Shown here one piece after another: positions 17,498 to 27,554 of a stretch of DNA of 64,000 nt (positions are counted from its first letter, which is position 1; each line of letters opens with the position of its first letter). A program made the translations under genes and the position numbers. Source of the stretch: an uncultured Bacteroidales bacterium (lineage in GTDB: Bacteria; Bacteroidota; Bacteroidia; Bacteroidales; P3); contig CAJUFX010000001.1 in assembly GCA_910586395.1 (NCBI GenBank), positions 196,633 to 260,632 of the forward strand. Reading direction: 5' to 3'. Under the pieces are notes generated by a model. The model made no database searches. It was given only the letters and a program-made list of their open reading frames with translations, and had not been told where the DNA came from.

Positions 17498-18904
17498 CTA
17501 TAATTCCAACAAGACGATCCGGGGCCGGATACCGACGCGGAAAGGGGCGCCGTTGAAACCGACCCCCGTATTGACATAGAGCCGACGGCCATCGGCCAGC
17601 GTATATAAACCGGCATCGTGCCTATACATACGGTAAGCGGCCGTATAGTCCTTACCGCCTATGCGGATTCCCAGTTGCATGCCGTGCGTATGCCCCGAAA
17701 GACACAAATCCACCTGCGGATAATATGGCGTGACGATGCTGTCGAAATGCGAAGGGTCGTGCGAAAGCAAAACGGTATAGACATGCGGGAAGTCGCCACG
17801 ACGGAAGCCTTCCGCCGCGGCCGCCGTGTCGATGGCGCAGGCCGTTCCGGCCAAAGCCGCGCCCAAATCGCCGTACTTTGGAAAACGGTGCCCGCCGCCC
17901 CAATTCTCCACGCCCGCCAGACGCAGGCTGTCGCCCCCACGCACAATCCAAAGCGACTGGTTGTCCAACAACCGCCAGCCCATACGCGCATACGTATCTT
18001 TGAGCAGTTGCAGATTCGCGGCTTTGGCCGCCGCCGATTCCCAGCCCACATAATCGCCGTAATCGTGGTTGCCCATAACGGCATAGACGCCGTCGCGCGC
18101 CTTGAGGCCGGACAAGACGGCCGCATGGGGCACGAGCTCCGCCGATCCGAAATTCACGATATCGCCCGTAAAAACCACGAGATCCGGCTCCAGCGCCATC
18201 GTCTCCCGGACGACCCGTTCCACGAAAGCCGTCCCGACAAAACTGCCGATATGAAAATCCGAAATCTGCACGATCTTATAGCCGGCCAAGCCCTCCGGCA
18301 CACGGGCAGCCGCCAGCCGCTCCACGTCGGACGTGTCGTCCGTTGACGGACGCAACGCCTCCCGCAACACCTGCAGATCGAACGCGCCGAACAGCACGCC
18401 GTAGAGCATGACGGCAAAACTCAAGCCCGCCATCCCCATGGCCGCCCCATGACGCGCCCGCCACCAACGCGACGCGAACGCCGAGGCCTTGCACCAGCGG
18501 CCGATACCATAAACGGCCGCCCAAACGATATACACGGCCGCCATGACCAAATGCGGCAAGAGCAAAAGCACAACGATGCCCAAACCGTAGGTTCGCCAAA
18601 ACGCCGGCCAAAGGCTGACATTCCGCCACGTCAAACCGATAAAAAAAGCCAACAGCAACAGACCGGGCAGAAAATGGACGGCATACAGTCCCCGCCGCAC
18701 CCACGTCCGGCGGCGGGAACGCACCCATGGACGCCAACAGCAGAAACCGATGGCATCCAAAACGAAAATCAGGATGAACAGATGCAATAAAGAAAGGTAT
18801 TTGGGCATCTCCAACCGCATGAAAACGAACAATACGGCAATGCCCGCCAGATAGGCCGCGGCGACACGTACCCACAGACGCTCGAACCAAACTTTTCCAT
18901 TCAT
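17498..18904 (-). CDS. membrane-anchored metallophosphoesterase (YkuE/YaeI-like)
   Basis: 468 residues. The N-terminal ~190 residues contain about five hydrophobic segments; the C-terminal domain carries the calcineurin-like metal ligands in order: ISDFHIGS, VFTGDIVNF, MGNHDYGDY, LLSHDPSHFD and LSGHTHGMQLG. Related proteins hydrolyse UDP-diacylglucosamine or other phosphodiesters at the membrane face; the substrate here is not predictable. The gene converges with recF across 38 bases holding only a weak CCC/GGG hairpin. Length and topology agree with the Bacteroidetes 'metallophosphoesterase' group having a multi-span N-terminus. Confidence 0.87.
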   Translation of the reverse strand: MNGKVWFERLWVRVAAAYLAGIAVLFVFMRLEMPKYLSLLHLFILIFVLDAIGFCCWRPWVRSRRRTWVRRGLYAVHFLPGLLLLAFFIGLTWRNVSLWPAFWRTYGLGIVVLLLLPHLVMAAVYIVWAAVYGIGRWCKASAFASRWWRARHGAAMGMAGLSFAVMLYGVLFGAFDLQVLREALRPSTDDTSDVERLAAARVPEGLAGYKIVQISDFHIGSFVGTAFVERVVRETMALEPDLVVFTGDIVNFGSAELVPHAAVLSGLKARDGVYAVMGNHDYGDYVGWESAAAKAANLQLLKDTYARMGWRLLDNQSLWIVRGGDSLRLAGVENWGGGHRFPKYGDLGAALAGTACAIDTAAAAEGFRRGDFPHVYTVLLSHDPSHFDSIVTPYYPQVDLCLSGHTHGMQLGIRIGGKDYTAAYRMYRHDAGLYTLADGRRLYVNTGVGFNGAPFRVGIRPRIVLLEL

Positions 18905-18996
18905 AATGATGCAGGGTTTTAAGGCTGTCGGAAACCCGCCGGCGGCAGGAAACGCCGGGACCGCCGACGGCCGTGCGGTCTGACCCGCCGAAACGG

Positions 18997-19848
18997 CTAT
19001 TGGCCGATGATAAACTTATAACTGATGGTCCCCACCTGCTCCTCCGGCGCGTTTTCCTTGGGCACGAAGCGCGATCCCATGGCGGCGCGGCGCGCGGTGG
19101 CCCACAGCTGTTCGTCCATCGTCGTCGTACCCTGGACGCCCACCTGCGTGCGGATGACTTCGCCCTGACGGTTGACCCATATCTTGACCACGACGATGCC
19201 CTGCTCCTCGGAATTGTATTCCGGCTTGACGAGGCTCATAAGCGTGCGGCCGGCCAAAGAAAACGAGATGCCGCCGCCCGCGCCGCCGCGACCATATTCC
19301 GTGGCCGTAGCCGTTCCGGCCGGACTGCCCATATCGCCCGTACCCGGCTTGATGCCCTGCCCCGTGGCGGGGGCATCGTCGGTCCGCTGCTTGCGTTTGC
19401 CCGGATAGAGCGCGAGCGGGTTCACGGCCGGCTCCGCCGGTTTTTCAGGCTCCGGCTTCACTTCCGGTTCGGGTTGAGGCGCAACGGGCTGCGGTTCCGG
19501 CTTGGGTTGCGGCTTCGGCCGCTCCGGCTGTTTCGGCTTGGGCTTGGGTTGCGCCGCAATGGCCGGAGCCTCCTCGTCCGTGGAGGTTACGACAGCTTCT
19601 TCCGGCGTGGGCGTCGGGTCAGGGGTCGGATCAGGCAAAGGCGTGACCGCCGCCGGTTCAGCCATCATCGGTTCAGCCCCCATGCCGAGTTCGGCATACC
19701 CTAAATTGACTTCAATGCCATATTCGGGCGGTGGCGGCACCCAGTAATGCAAGCCCAGCAGGTGGAGCAACCCCACGAGCAGGCCGGCGAACAAGAGCGT
19801 GCCGGTCCACGCGAACCAACGGGCGTTATCTTTCTTCTTGTCTGCCAT
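18997..19848 (-). CDS. tonB: TonB-family energy transducer
   Basis: 283 residues. One membrane anchor (about residues 10-32), then a long Pro/Glu/Lys-rich periplasmic spacer (KPKPKQPERPKPQPKPEPQ) about residues 60-150, a Gly-rich linker, and a TonB C-terminal fold with GIVVVKIWVNRQGEVIRTQVG near the end. It transmits proton-motive force from ExbBD to outer-membrane receptors such as the one at 486-3038. Distal gene of the tight cluster exbB-exbD-tonB (gaps of 6-7 bases). Confidence 0.92.
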   Translation of the reverse strand: MADKKKDNARWFAWTGTLLFAGLLVGLLHLLGLHYWVPPPPEYGIEVNLGYAELGMGAEPMMAEPAAVTPLPDPTPDPTPTPEEAVVTSTDEEAPAIAAQPKPKPKQPERPKPQPKPEPQPVAPQPEPEVKPEPEKPAEPAVNPLALYPGKRKQRTDDAPATGQGIKPGTGDMGSPAGTATATEYGRGGAGGGISFSLAGRTLMSLVKPEYNSEEQGIVVVKIWVNRQGEVIRTQVGVQGTTTMDEQLWATARRAAMGSRFVPKENAPEEQVGTISYKFIIGQ

Positions 19849-19855
19849 ACCTCAC

Positions 19856-20269
19856 TCATTCATGCGGCGCCGTCGCCAAAATCACTTTCAACTTCTCGGT
19901 CTCGTGCGCGTTGATGCGGTTTACGGCATCCAATACCGTCACCACGTTCTGAATCGGCACCGTCTTGTCGGAGCGCAACACGATGGTGGCGGAAGGATTG
20001 GCGCGTGTGGCTTCGTAAATCGTCGCCTCCAACTCCACCGGCTCCACCCACGTCTGCTCCACGAAATACTGCAGTTCCTCGTTGATATAGACCGTCAGGT
20101 TCTGCTTGGCCATCGTCTGGCTCTCGCTCCGCGGCAACAGCAACTTGATGGCGTTCGGGCTTACGAGCGTGGACAGCAGGATAAAGAATATGAGCAGGAG
20201 AAACACGAGGTCCGACATCGAAGCCGTGCTGAAATTGCTGTCCCGCTTATGTCTGTGTTGAATCGCCAT
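19856..20269 (-). CDS. exbD: biopolymer transport protein ExbD/TolR
   Basis: 137 residues. N-terminal cytoplasmic stretch, one transmembrane helix with the essential acidic residue at its start (SMSDLVFLLLIFFILLS), and a periplasmic domain ending VLDAVNRINAHETEKLKVILAT. Forms the proton channel with ExbB. Six bases separate it from exbB and seven from tonB. Confidence 0.94.
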   Translation of the reverse strand: MAIQHRHKRDSNFSTASMSDLVFLLLIFFILLSTLVSPNAIKLLLPRSESQTMAKQNLTVYINEELQYFVEQTWVEPVELEATIYEATRANPSATIVLRSDKTVPIQNVVTVLDAVNRINAHETEKLKVILATAPHE

Positions 20270-20275
20270 ACCCTG

Positions 20276-20983
20276 TTATTTTACCGGTTCGTTGAGCAAG
20301 TCCATAAACTCGGTGCTGCGCGCTTCGAGCGTATAGACGAGGTTTTCCACACGCGCCACGAGGTAGTTGTAGCAGATGTAGGCGATGATACCGACAATCA
20401 GACCGGCCACGGTCGTGACCATCGCCTGATACATGCCGTCGGCCAACGTTCCCACGTCGATGTTGTTGCCGCGGGAAGCCATGTCGAAGAACACGCGCAC
20501 CATGCCGACCACCGTGCCGAGAAAACCGATCATGGGCGCCGCGCCGGCCGATGTGGACAGCCAGGCCAAATGTTTTTCCAGTTTGGCCACTTCCAACTTG
20601 CCCTCGTTCTCGATGGCCGCCGTAATGTCGGTCAGCGGCTTGCCGATACGCGAGAGGCCTTTCTCTATCATGCGCGCCACCGGCCCGTCGGTACGCTGAC
20701 AGAGCGCCACGGCCGAATCCACTTTATTGTTATAGACGAAATCGCGTATGCTCATCATGAAATTGGCCTGTTCCTTGCCGGCGCGCTGCAACAGCACGAG
20801 GCGTTCGATAAAGATATAGACCGTTACCAGCAACAGGATGACCAACGGTATCATGATCCAACCGCCTTTCAACGCCAGATCCCATATTTTTAACGTTTCC
20901 TGTGTTCTCTCCACGGCCGGCAGAGCGGCTTCAGCCACCGTCTGCACCGTCTCCGGATTCATCGTGATTTGCAACAGATTCAT
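20276..20983 (-). CDS. exbB: MotA/TolQ/ExbB proton channel family protein
   Basis: 235 residues with three hydrophobic segments: residues ~38-65, ~145-170 (PMIGFLGTVVGMVRVF, the conserved ExbB/TolQ helix with Gly and Thr lining the channel) and ~185-210. Pairs with ExbD to energise TonB. Thirteen bases downstream of pfkA, which ties envelope energisation to topA and pfkA in one apparent operon. A start at the second Met (eight residues in) is possible. Confidence 0.94.
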   Translation of the reverse strand: MNLLQITMNPETVQTVAEAALPAVERTQETLKIWDLALKGGWIMIPLVILLLVTVYIFIERLVLLQRAGKEQANFMMSIRDFVYNNKVDSAVALCQRTDGPVARMIEKGLSRIGKPLTDITAAIENEGKLEVAKLEKHLAWLSTSAGAAPMIGFLGTVVGMVRVFFDMASRGNNIDVGTLADGMYQAMVTTVAGLIVGIIAYICYNYLVARVENLVYTLEARSTEFMDLLNEPVK

Positions 20984-20996
20984 ATTACAGTCTTAT

Positions 20997-21980
20997 TTAT
21001 ATAGATAATACACGGGCTATATCCAACCATTCCGGCTGTATCTGCGGATGTTGTTTCGTCGCTTTCGTAAACGGCGTTTCCTTGATTTTATTGTTCACTT
21101 GTCCGATCATCACGCCGTGACGGCCTTCCAACAAAGCCTTGACGCCGGCATAACCGAGCCGGCCGGCCAACACGCGGTCGGCGCAGGTGGGCGAACCGCC
21201 GCGCTGGATATGTCCCAATATCGTCACGCGCATGTTATAGTGCGGCAAGCGCTCCTTGACCATATCGGCCACTTCCTTGGCGCCGCCCAGTTCATCGCCC
21301 TCGGCCACAATGATGATGCCGGACGTCTTATGCTTCCGCTGGTCGTATTCGAGCTTAGCCACGAGTTCGTCGAGATCGGACACCGTTTCCGGTATCAGGA
21401 TGTCTTCCGCCCCCACGGCGATACCGCTGTTGAGCGCGATGAAACCGGCGTCCCGTCCCATGACTTCGACAAAGAACAGGTTTTCGTGCGATCCGGCCGT
21501 GTCACGCAACTTATCGACGGCCTCCACGACCGTATTGAGAGCCGTATCGTACCCAATCGTAAAGTCCGTACCGTACAAGTCGTTGTCTATCGTGCCCGGC
21601 AACCCGACTATCGGGAAACCGTACCTGGAGCCCAGGTTCAACGCGCCGCGGAACGTCCCGTCACCGCCTATGACCACAAGCGCGTCTATGCCCTCGTCCT
21701 GCAGGTTCTGATACGCCTGCGCCAGTCCCTCTTTCGTCTGAAATTCGGGACAGCGCGATGTTTTGAGGAATGTGCCGCCACGTTGGATGATGTTGGCGAC
21801 CGAACGGCTGTAAAGCGGAATAAATTCCTTTTCTATCAACCCCTTGTAGCCATGACCTATGCCGACTACCTCCAGTTTCTCACTGATGGCCGTCCGCACG
21901 ACGGCGCGGATGGCCGCATTCATGCCCGGTGCGTCTCCGCCGGAAGTCAGAACGCCTATCTTCCTTATGTTAGTCACCAT
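20997..21980 (-). CDS. pfkA: ATP-dependent 6-phosphofructokinase
   Basis: 327 residues. Glycolytic phosphorylation of fructose-6-P. TSGGDAPGMNAAIRA (nucleotide loop), GGDGTFRGA (the Gly after GGDGT... context of ATP-dependent enzymes), PGTIDNDLYGTDFTIGYDTA (catalytic Asp) and MGRDAGFIAL are intact. Gly at the GGDGT position supports ATP rather than pyrophosphate as donor. Lies nine bases after topA. Confidence 0.97.
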   Translation of the reverse strand: MVTNIRKIGVLTSGGDAPGMNAAIRAVVRTAISEKLEVVGIGHGYKGLIEKEFIPLYSRSVANIIQRGGTFLKTSRCPEFQTKEGLAQAYQNLQDEGIDALVVIGGDGTFRGALNLGSRYGFPIVGLPGTIDNDLYGTDFTIGYDTALNTVVEAVDKLRDTAGSHENLFFVEVMGRDAGFIALNSGIAVGAEDILIPETVSDLDELVAKLEYDQRKHKTSGIIIVAEGDELGGAKEVADMVKERLPHYNMRVTILGHIQRGGSPTCADRVLAGRLGYAGVKALLEGRHGVMIGQVNNKIKETPFTKATKQHPQIQPEWLDIARVLSI

Positions 21981-21989
21981 ATCGTAGAT

Positions 21990-24416
<2,427 letters not shown>

Positions 24417-24667
24417 AATCTTCTCCAGTCTAAAAATCAGTGCAGTATAGGAAAAAGAACACCTATCTTCACCTCCTTAAAGGGCGTAAAGATAGGTATT
24501 CTTACATAATAAAGTAGCGTTTTAACTTTTTTTAACACGAAAATCCGTCCTACGGATAGCTCATTTTAGCCGCCCCGCAACCGAACACCATGCGCACGCC
24601 ACTACCGGAAAAGGCTACATTCACTTGGAAAACAATTTAAGAAGCCGAGAACCCGCTTCCCTCCTGC
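24417..24667 (-). promoter_or_regulatory. long structured leader of topA (or a separate small RNA)
   Basis: About 250 bases without a convincing gene between the promoter at 24680-24711 and topA. In transcript orientation it holds two terminator-like hairpins: one from the complement of 24543-24557 (6-bp stem, 3-nt loop, then TTTTCG) and one from 24461-24497 (9-bp stem ACCTATCTT/AAGATAGGT, then GTTCTTTTT). The second loop contains AAGGAGG, a strong Shine-Dalgarno-like sequence unusual in this phylum. Either the leader attenuates topA or it is a small RNA with its own terminator. Confidence 0.45.
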
Positions 24668-24679
24668 GGAAAACGGGTG

Positions 24680-24711
24680 CAAAGTTACGGCAAAATAAAT
24701 TAAAATACAAG
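24680..24711 (-). promoter_or_regulatory. probable topA-operon promoter (CTTG-N20-TAACTTTG)
   Basis: On the minus strand CTTG (complement at 24708-24711), 20-nt spacer, TAACTTTG (complement at 24680-24687). One mismatch in the -33 box; the -7 box is perfect and followed by the common GCACC. Confidence 0.65.
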
Positions 24712-24791
24712 CCGTCAAGCACTTGTATATTTCCAAATTACACTGTTACTTTGTATCGTTCTTTGTTTGCGTGCAATTTCCCCTACCCCGC

Positions 24792-24897
24792 ACACAAACC
24801 CTTAAAAACGCCGAACCGATGAACAGACATCTCGCGCATATCGGCAAAAACAACTTGGACACAGCCTCCTGCGGGAGGCTCTAAGAAGGGTTTGTGT
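24792..24897. repeat. 12-bp perfect inverted repeat bracketing 106 bp
   Basis: ACACAAACCCTT at 24792-24803 is repeated in inverted orientation (AAGGGTTTGTGT) at 24886-24897. Between them is a second hairpin, AGCCTCC/GGAGGCT (24863-24869, 24874-24880). No gene is evident inside. It could be a small non-autonomous element or a decayed one; there is no target-site duplication I can point to. Confidence 0.5.
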
Positions 24898-24996
24898 AAA
24901 AAATCCACCGGTATCTTCTCAAATCCGCTTCCCGCAGGACATCCACTCTGAAAGGCGACTTGCCGCCGAGACCGGATAATTGAATTTTAACAGTAG

Positions 24997-25659
24997 CTCC
25001 CCCTGACATTTGCTTTTTCCTGTCAAACAGGGGCATACTATTCAACAATAGAAGGAGATGGAATGGCACTATGTATCTTGAACTCTCGAGGGCCAGTCTC
25101 TTATTTCGGCTCAACAATTGAAACAACAAATAGAAGCGATGAAGCAATTGAGAAAAACATATTAGGCAAGTCTATGGGGCAAACTTATTTAGGAGCTATT
25201 ATAACTAGTGGTATGACCAAATACAACCGCCTATTTTGTTTTCCTGAAAATAAAAATTTGGAGCGGATTGTATATACAAGATCCTACAACTTAATGGGCG
25301 ACCCTAGCCTAAACCGATTAGGTTATGGCGTCCAATCGACTTACAATTTTGATGAAACATTCACGGCCGTAGGTGGTATCAATCTGACCTTCAACACTAC
25401 AAATACCATCAACATTAATCAGGGGCTTCGCATGGAATCCGGTGCCACACTGGCGTTTAAACCCGCCAATACCTTATTGTTCAAAGGTAGTATAGCCACG
25501 GCCAACGGGCGGCTGACAGGCGAATCGAAAAAAATCACATTGGATGGCGGTGCCCGCATCAACAGTGGCTCCGTTGTCGAACTAACGGCCAACGAGTTCG
25601 ATTTCAAACCCGGTTTTACGATAGAAGGCGGCAGCGATGTAATATTTCAAGTAAAATAA
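24997..25659 (+). pseudogene. truncated C25 (gingipain-type) peptidase with coathanger-like C-terminal tail
   Basis: The frame is open from a stop at 24994-24996 and reads TFAFSCQTGAYYSTIEGDG, then ALCILNSRGPVSYFGSTIET and later YTRSYNLMGDPSLNRLG. This is the catalytic-Cys segment and the end of a caspase-like C25 peptidase fold, in which the conserved core around C-x-T-G and 'GDPSL' closes the domain. The first half of the enzyme, including the His, is absent, so it cannot be an active protease. The C-terminal ~90 residues are repetitive beta segments ending FKPGFTIEGGSDVIFQVK, resembling the coathanger-stack tails of Bacteroidetes surface proteins. If translated from ATG 25063 it gives 198 residues. 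Base composition is AT-richer than flanking genes. Confidence 0.65.
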
Positions 25660-25673
25660 TCATCTGAGATCAA

Positions 25674-25706
25674 TGGAAGAAATCCAATAAGTTGTGGTTT
25701 CTTCCA
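25674..25706 (+). promoter_or_regulatory. hairpin in the leader of the lipoprotein gene
   Basis: TGGAAGAAA (25674-25682) pairs with TTTCTTCCA (25698-25706). It lies between the peptidase remnant and the lipoprotein, where a terminator for the first or a leader structure for the second would sit. No T-run follows. Confidence 0.5.
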
Positions 25707-25739
25707 TCAGTCTCTATTAAACACAAAAGGAGTTAAGCC

Positions 25740-26372
25740 ATGAAACGATTATCATTTATCCTGTTGGGACTTTCCTTTTTACTTTGCGCCTGCAAAGAAA
25801 CAGACGAAACCTGTCTGGGATTTCCAACGGACGAAACAAAATATCTCGCCACATATTTAATCGGCAATGAAATAACTTACCTCGCCACGGACCATTCCGA
25901 CAGCATAAAGTTTCATTGCCACGACATTGACATCACAGGGAATTACAAACGGGATTGGGGCACAAGATGCCTCTGTTCCGCGGAAGCCCATCAAGTCTTG
26001 ACATCGCTAAACGACACCATTTTTTACACAAAAACCGGCGATGCTTATCCGGAACAGACCGCTACAAGGTTCAAAACCTTTATCTCCATTTCTGCATTTG
26101 GTCTGTGCTCCGGCCTGGCATTTGACGAACCCTGGGTTGGACGTGACAACCCCGGAAACGCGCCGACGAATCTGCCGGCATCCTGCAATGCCATTTACGA
26201 TAGCCCCAACACACCGTATAACATATACCTCGAATGGACTTCCGCCGACGGTACACGTTATGAAAACGTCTATCATTTAGTACCGGACGACGGAACCGCC
26301 CTGTACCTCGCCCCCGGCTATGGCATCGTGCAAATCGAAACCGCCGGCAAGACCTACTGCCTGAAATTATAA
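25740..26372 (+). CDS. putative lipoprotein, unknown function
   Basis: 210 residues. MKRLSFILLGLSFLLCAC is a lipoprotein signal with the lipobox LCAC, so the protein should be anchored to a membrane through Cys18 or Cys19. The mature part contains several Cys residues (for example FHCHD, TRCLCSAE, LCSGL, PASCNA) and a run of beta-strand-like segments; no domain is recognised. The start is preceded by AAAGGAGTTAAGCC, a strong ribosome-binding block shared almost exactly with the next two small genes. It lies between two copies of the coathanger tail sequence, in AT-richer DNA, which suggests an exchanged cassette. Confidence 0.75.
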   Translation: MKRLSFILLGLSFLLCACKETDETCLGFPTDETKYLATYLIGNEITYLATDHSDSIKFHCHDIDITGNYKRDWGTRCLCSAEAHQVLTSLNDTIFYTKTGDAYPEQTATRFKTFISISAFGLCSGLAFDEPWVGRDNPGNAPTNLPASCNAIYDSPNTPYNIYLEWTSADGTRYENVYHLVPDDGTALYLAPGYGIVQIETAGKTYCLKL

Positions 26373-26395
26373 AGTAACACGAAAGGAGTCAAGTC

Positions 26396-27115
26396 ATGAA
26401 AAAGTTATTATACCTCTTGTTGCCCGTCCTGCTATTGGGCGGTATGGGTTACGCACAGGACATACCGGCGTCATCGACGGTCGAAGCCCCTTCAACCGTT
26501 CAACCCAAACGCGCCTCCAAATCCAAATTCCAGGGGCTTTGGCAACAGCGCAAAGGCCACAACCTGCGTCTGGACTACGGCTTTCAGGCCGACTTACTGG
26601 GGAACAGTTGGGTGGATAAATACACGCCCCTCCGTTTTGACTTGGAATACCAATACGACATTCCTTGGAATCCGAAACGCATCAACTTCTATGCCTACGC
26701 CGGATTCGTTTACAGACAGTTAAACATAGGCTATCATTCCTATTCCCGCCCTGACTATGGACAATATCGATTGGATGGAGAGGACGGTCTAGGAGGATAT
26801 CTCGGTATCGGATTAAAAATTCATTGTACGGATTGGCTTCATCTGTCTTTTGCAAAAGCATTTAATGTAATGGATAAATTTACAAAAGTGACACATTACG
26901 AACGGGAAAGTTCTGACAAATTGCGCTCAAATTCTTTTGGCGGTGTCGTTATGGGCTCCCAAACTTCTATCCGCATCGTCGGCCAGATAAAACAATGGTC
27001 CATATACCTTGGCTATCGCGTGGACCGTTGGCAGAAAGCAGTCGTAGAGCCTTTATTTCCCGTTAGCGGTCTATACGAAAACTACTTAACTTTCGGCATT
27101 GGATATGACTTTTAA
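26396..27115 (+). CDS. small outer-membrane beta-barrel-like protein, unknown function
   Basis: 239 residues. Signal peptide MKKLLYLLLPVLLLGGMGYAQ, cleaved after YAQ. The mature part has alternating hydrophobic/polar strands rich in Tyr and Trp (RFDLEYQYDIPW, INFYAYAGFVYRQLNIGY, WSIYLGYRVDRW) and ends ENYLTFGIGYDF with a terminal Phe, all typical of 8-stranded outer-membrane barrels. Start preceded by AAAGGAGTCAAGTC. Only 23 bases after the lipoprotein stop, so they are probably co-transcribed and may act together at the surface. Confidence 0.75.
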   Translation: MKKLLYLLLPVLLLGGMGYAQDIPASSTVEAPSTVQPKRASKSKFQGLWQQRKGHNLRLDYGFQADLLGNSWVDKYTPLRFDLEYQYDIPWNPKRINFYAYAGFVYRQLNIGYHSYSRPDYGQYRLDGEDGLGGYLGIGLKIHCTDWLHLSFAKAFNVMDKFTKVTHYERESSDKLRSNSFGGVVMGSQTSIRIVGQIKQWSIYLGYRVDRWQKAVVEPLFPVSGLYENYLTFGIGYDF

Positions 27116-27120
27116 AAGGA

Positions 27121-27198
27121 CTATCGGCCAACGAGTTCGATTTCAAACCCGGTTTTATGATAGAAGGCGGCAGTGATGTGACATTTAAGGTTAAATAA
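27121..27198 (+). pseudogene. second copy of the coathanger tail (26 codons with stop)
   Basis: The frame reads SANEFDFKPGFMIEGGSD and ends VTFKVK-stop, matching the tail at 25582-25659 at nearly every base and with the same stop position. No start codon or body precedes it; it begins five bases after the barrel gene's stop. It is a duplicated scrap, the mark of a duplication or recombination that inserted the lipoprotein and barrel genes between two copies. Confidence 0.8.
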
Positions 27199-27200
27199 CA

Positions 27201-27241
27201 TTATATTGAGAGGTGTCCGAATTGGACACCTCTCAATATAA
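27201..27241 (+). promoter_or_regulatory. perfect 18-bp hairpin in leader of the short secreted protein
   Basis: TTATATTGAGAGGTGTCC (27201-27218) is followed by GAATT and the exact reverse complement (27224-27241). It is not followed by a T-run in either direction, so it is not an ordinary intrinsic terminator; it abuts the AAGGAAGGAGTCAAGTC ribosome-binding block. Confidence 0.7.
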
Positions 27242-27263
27242 TAAAAAAGGAAGGAGTCAAGTC

Positions 27264-27500
27264 ATGAAAAGAATCATTTGCCTGTTAGGCATATTCCTGT
27301 TGTTCTTTAGTACGCTCTCCGCCTGGCAGCCGGCTCCGGCGGCAGAAAGGAACGCGACAGATACAGCGGCGGTCTATACGCCGCGCAAGGGCTGGCCTAA
27401 GGCTGACAAAAAGTTTGACTCCGATCTGCGTGGCGGCTACGGCTTCAAAATGGGCAGTGGATATACAGGTGCGCTGAATTTTGATGAATTCAGAGTGTGA
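27264..27500 (+). CDS. short secreted protein, probably a truncated relative of the neighbouring barrel protein
   Basis: 78 residues from ATG 27264, which gives the signal peptide MKRIICLLGIFLLFFSTLSA; the in-frame ATG at 27213 lies inside the hairpin and is rejected. The mature part PRKGWPKADKKFDSDLRGGY then YGFKMGSG has the same order of features as the start of the 239-residue barrel protein (basic linker, K-G, acidic/aromatic strand with YGF), but stops after one or two strands. It therefore looks like the 5' part of a paralogue whose remainder is lost. It shares the GGAGTCAAGTCATGAAAA initiation block with that gene. Confidence 0.55.
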   Translation: MKRIICLLGIFLLFFSTLSAWQPAPAAERNATDTAAVYTPRKGWPKADKKFDSDLRGGYGFKMGSGYTGALNFDEFRV

Positions 27501-27554
27501 TCGGTTTCTAATTCGCATTCTGAAAATTCAGGTCACCTCCAGCCCAACCAGTAC

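Noticed and set aside
24417..24667. RNase P RNA, tmRNA or SRP RNA in the topA leader
   Set aside because: I looked for GAGGAAAGTCC, the tRNA-like ends of tmRNA, and the GGAA-tetraloop helix of SRP RNA; none is present.
24625..24822. 65-codon plus-strand ORF in the gap before the accessory island
   Set aside because: Lies over the minus-strand promoter of topA, has no conserved features, and is rich in basic and Ser/Pro residues; treated as chance.
27201..27241. intrinsic terminator
   Set aside because: No run of T follows the stem on either strand.
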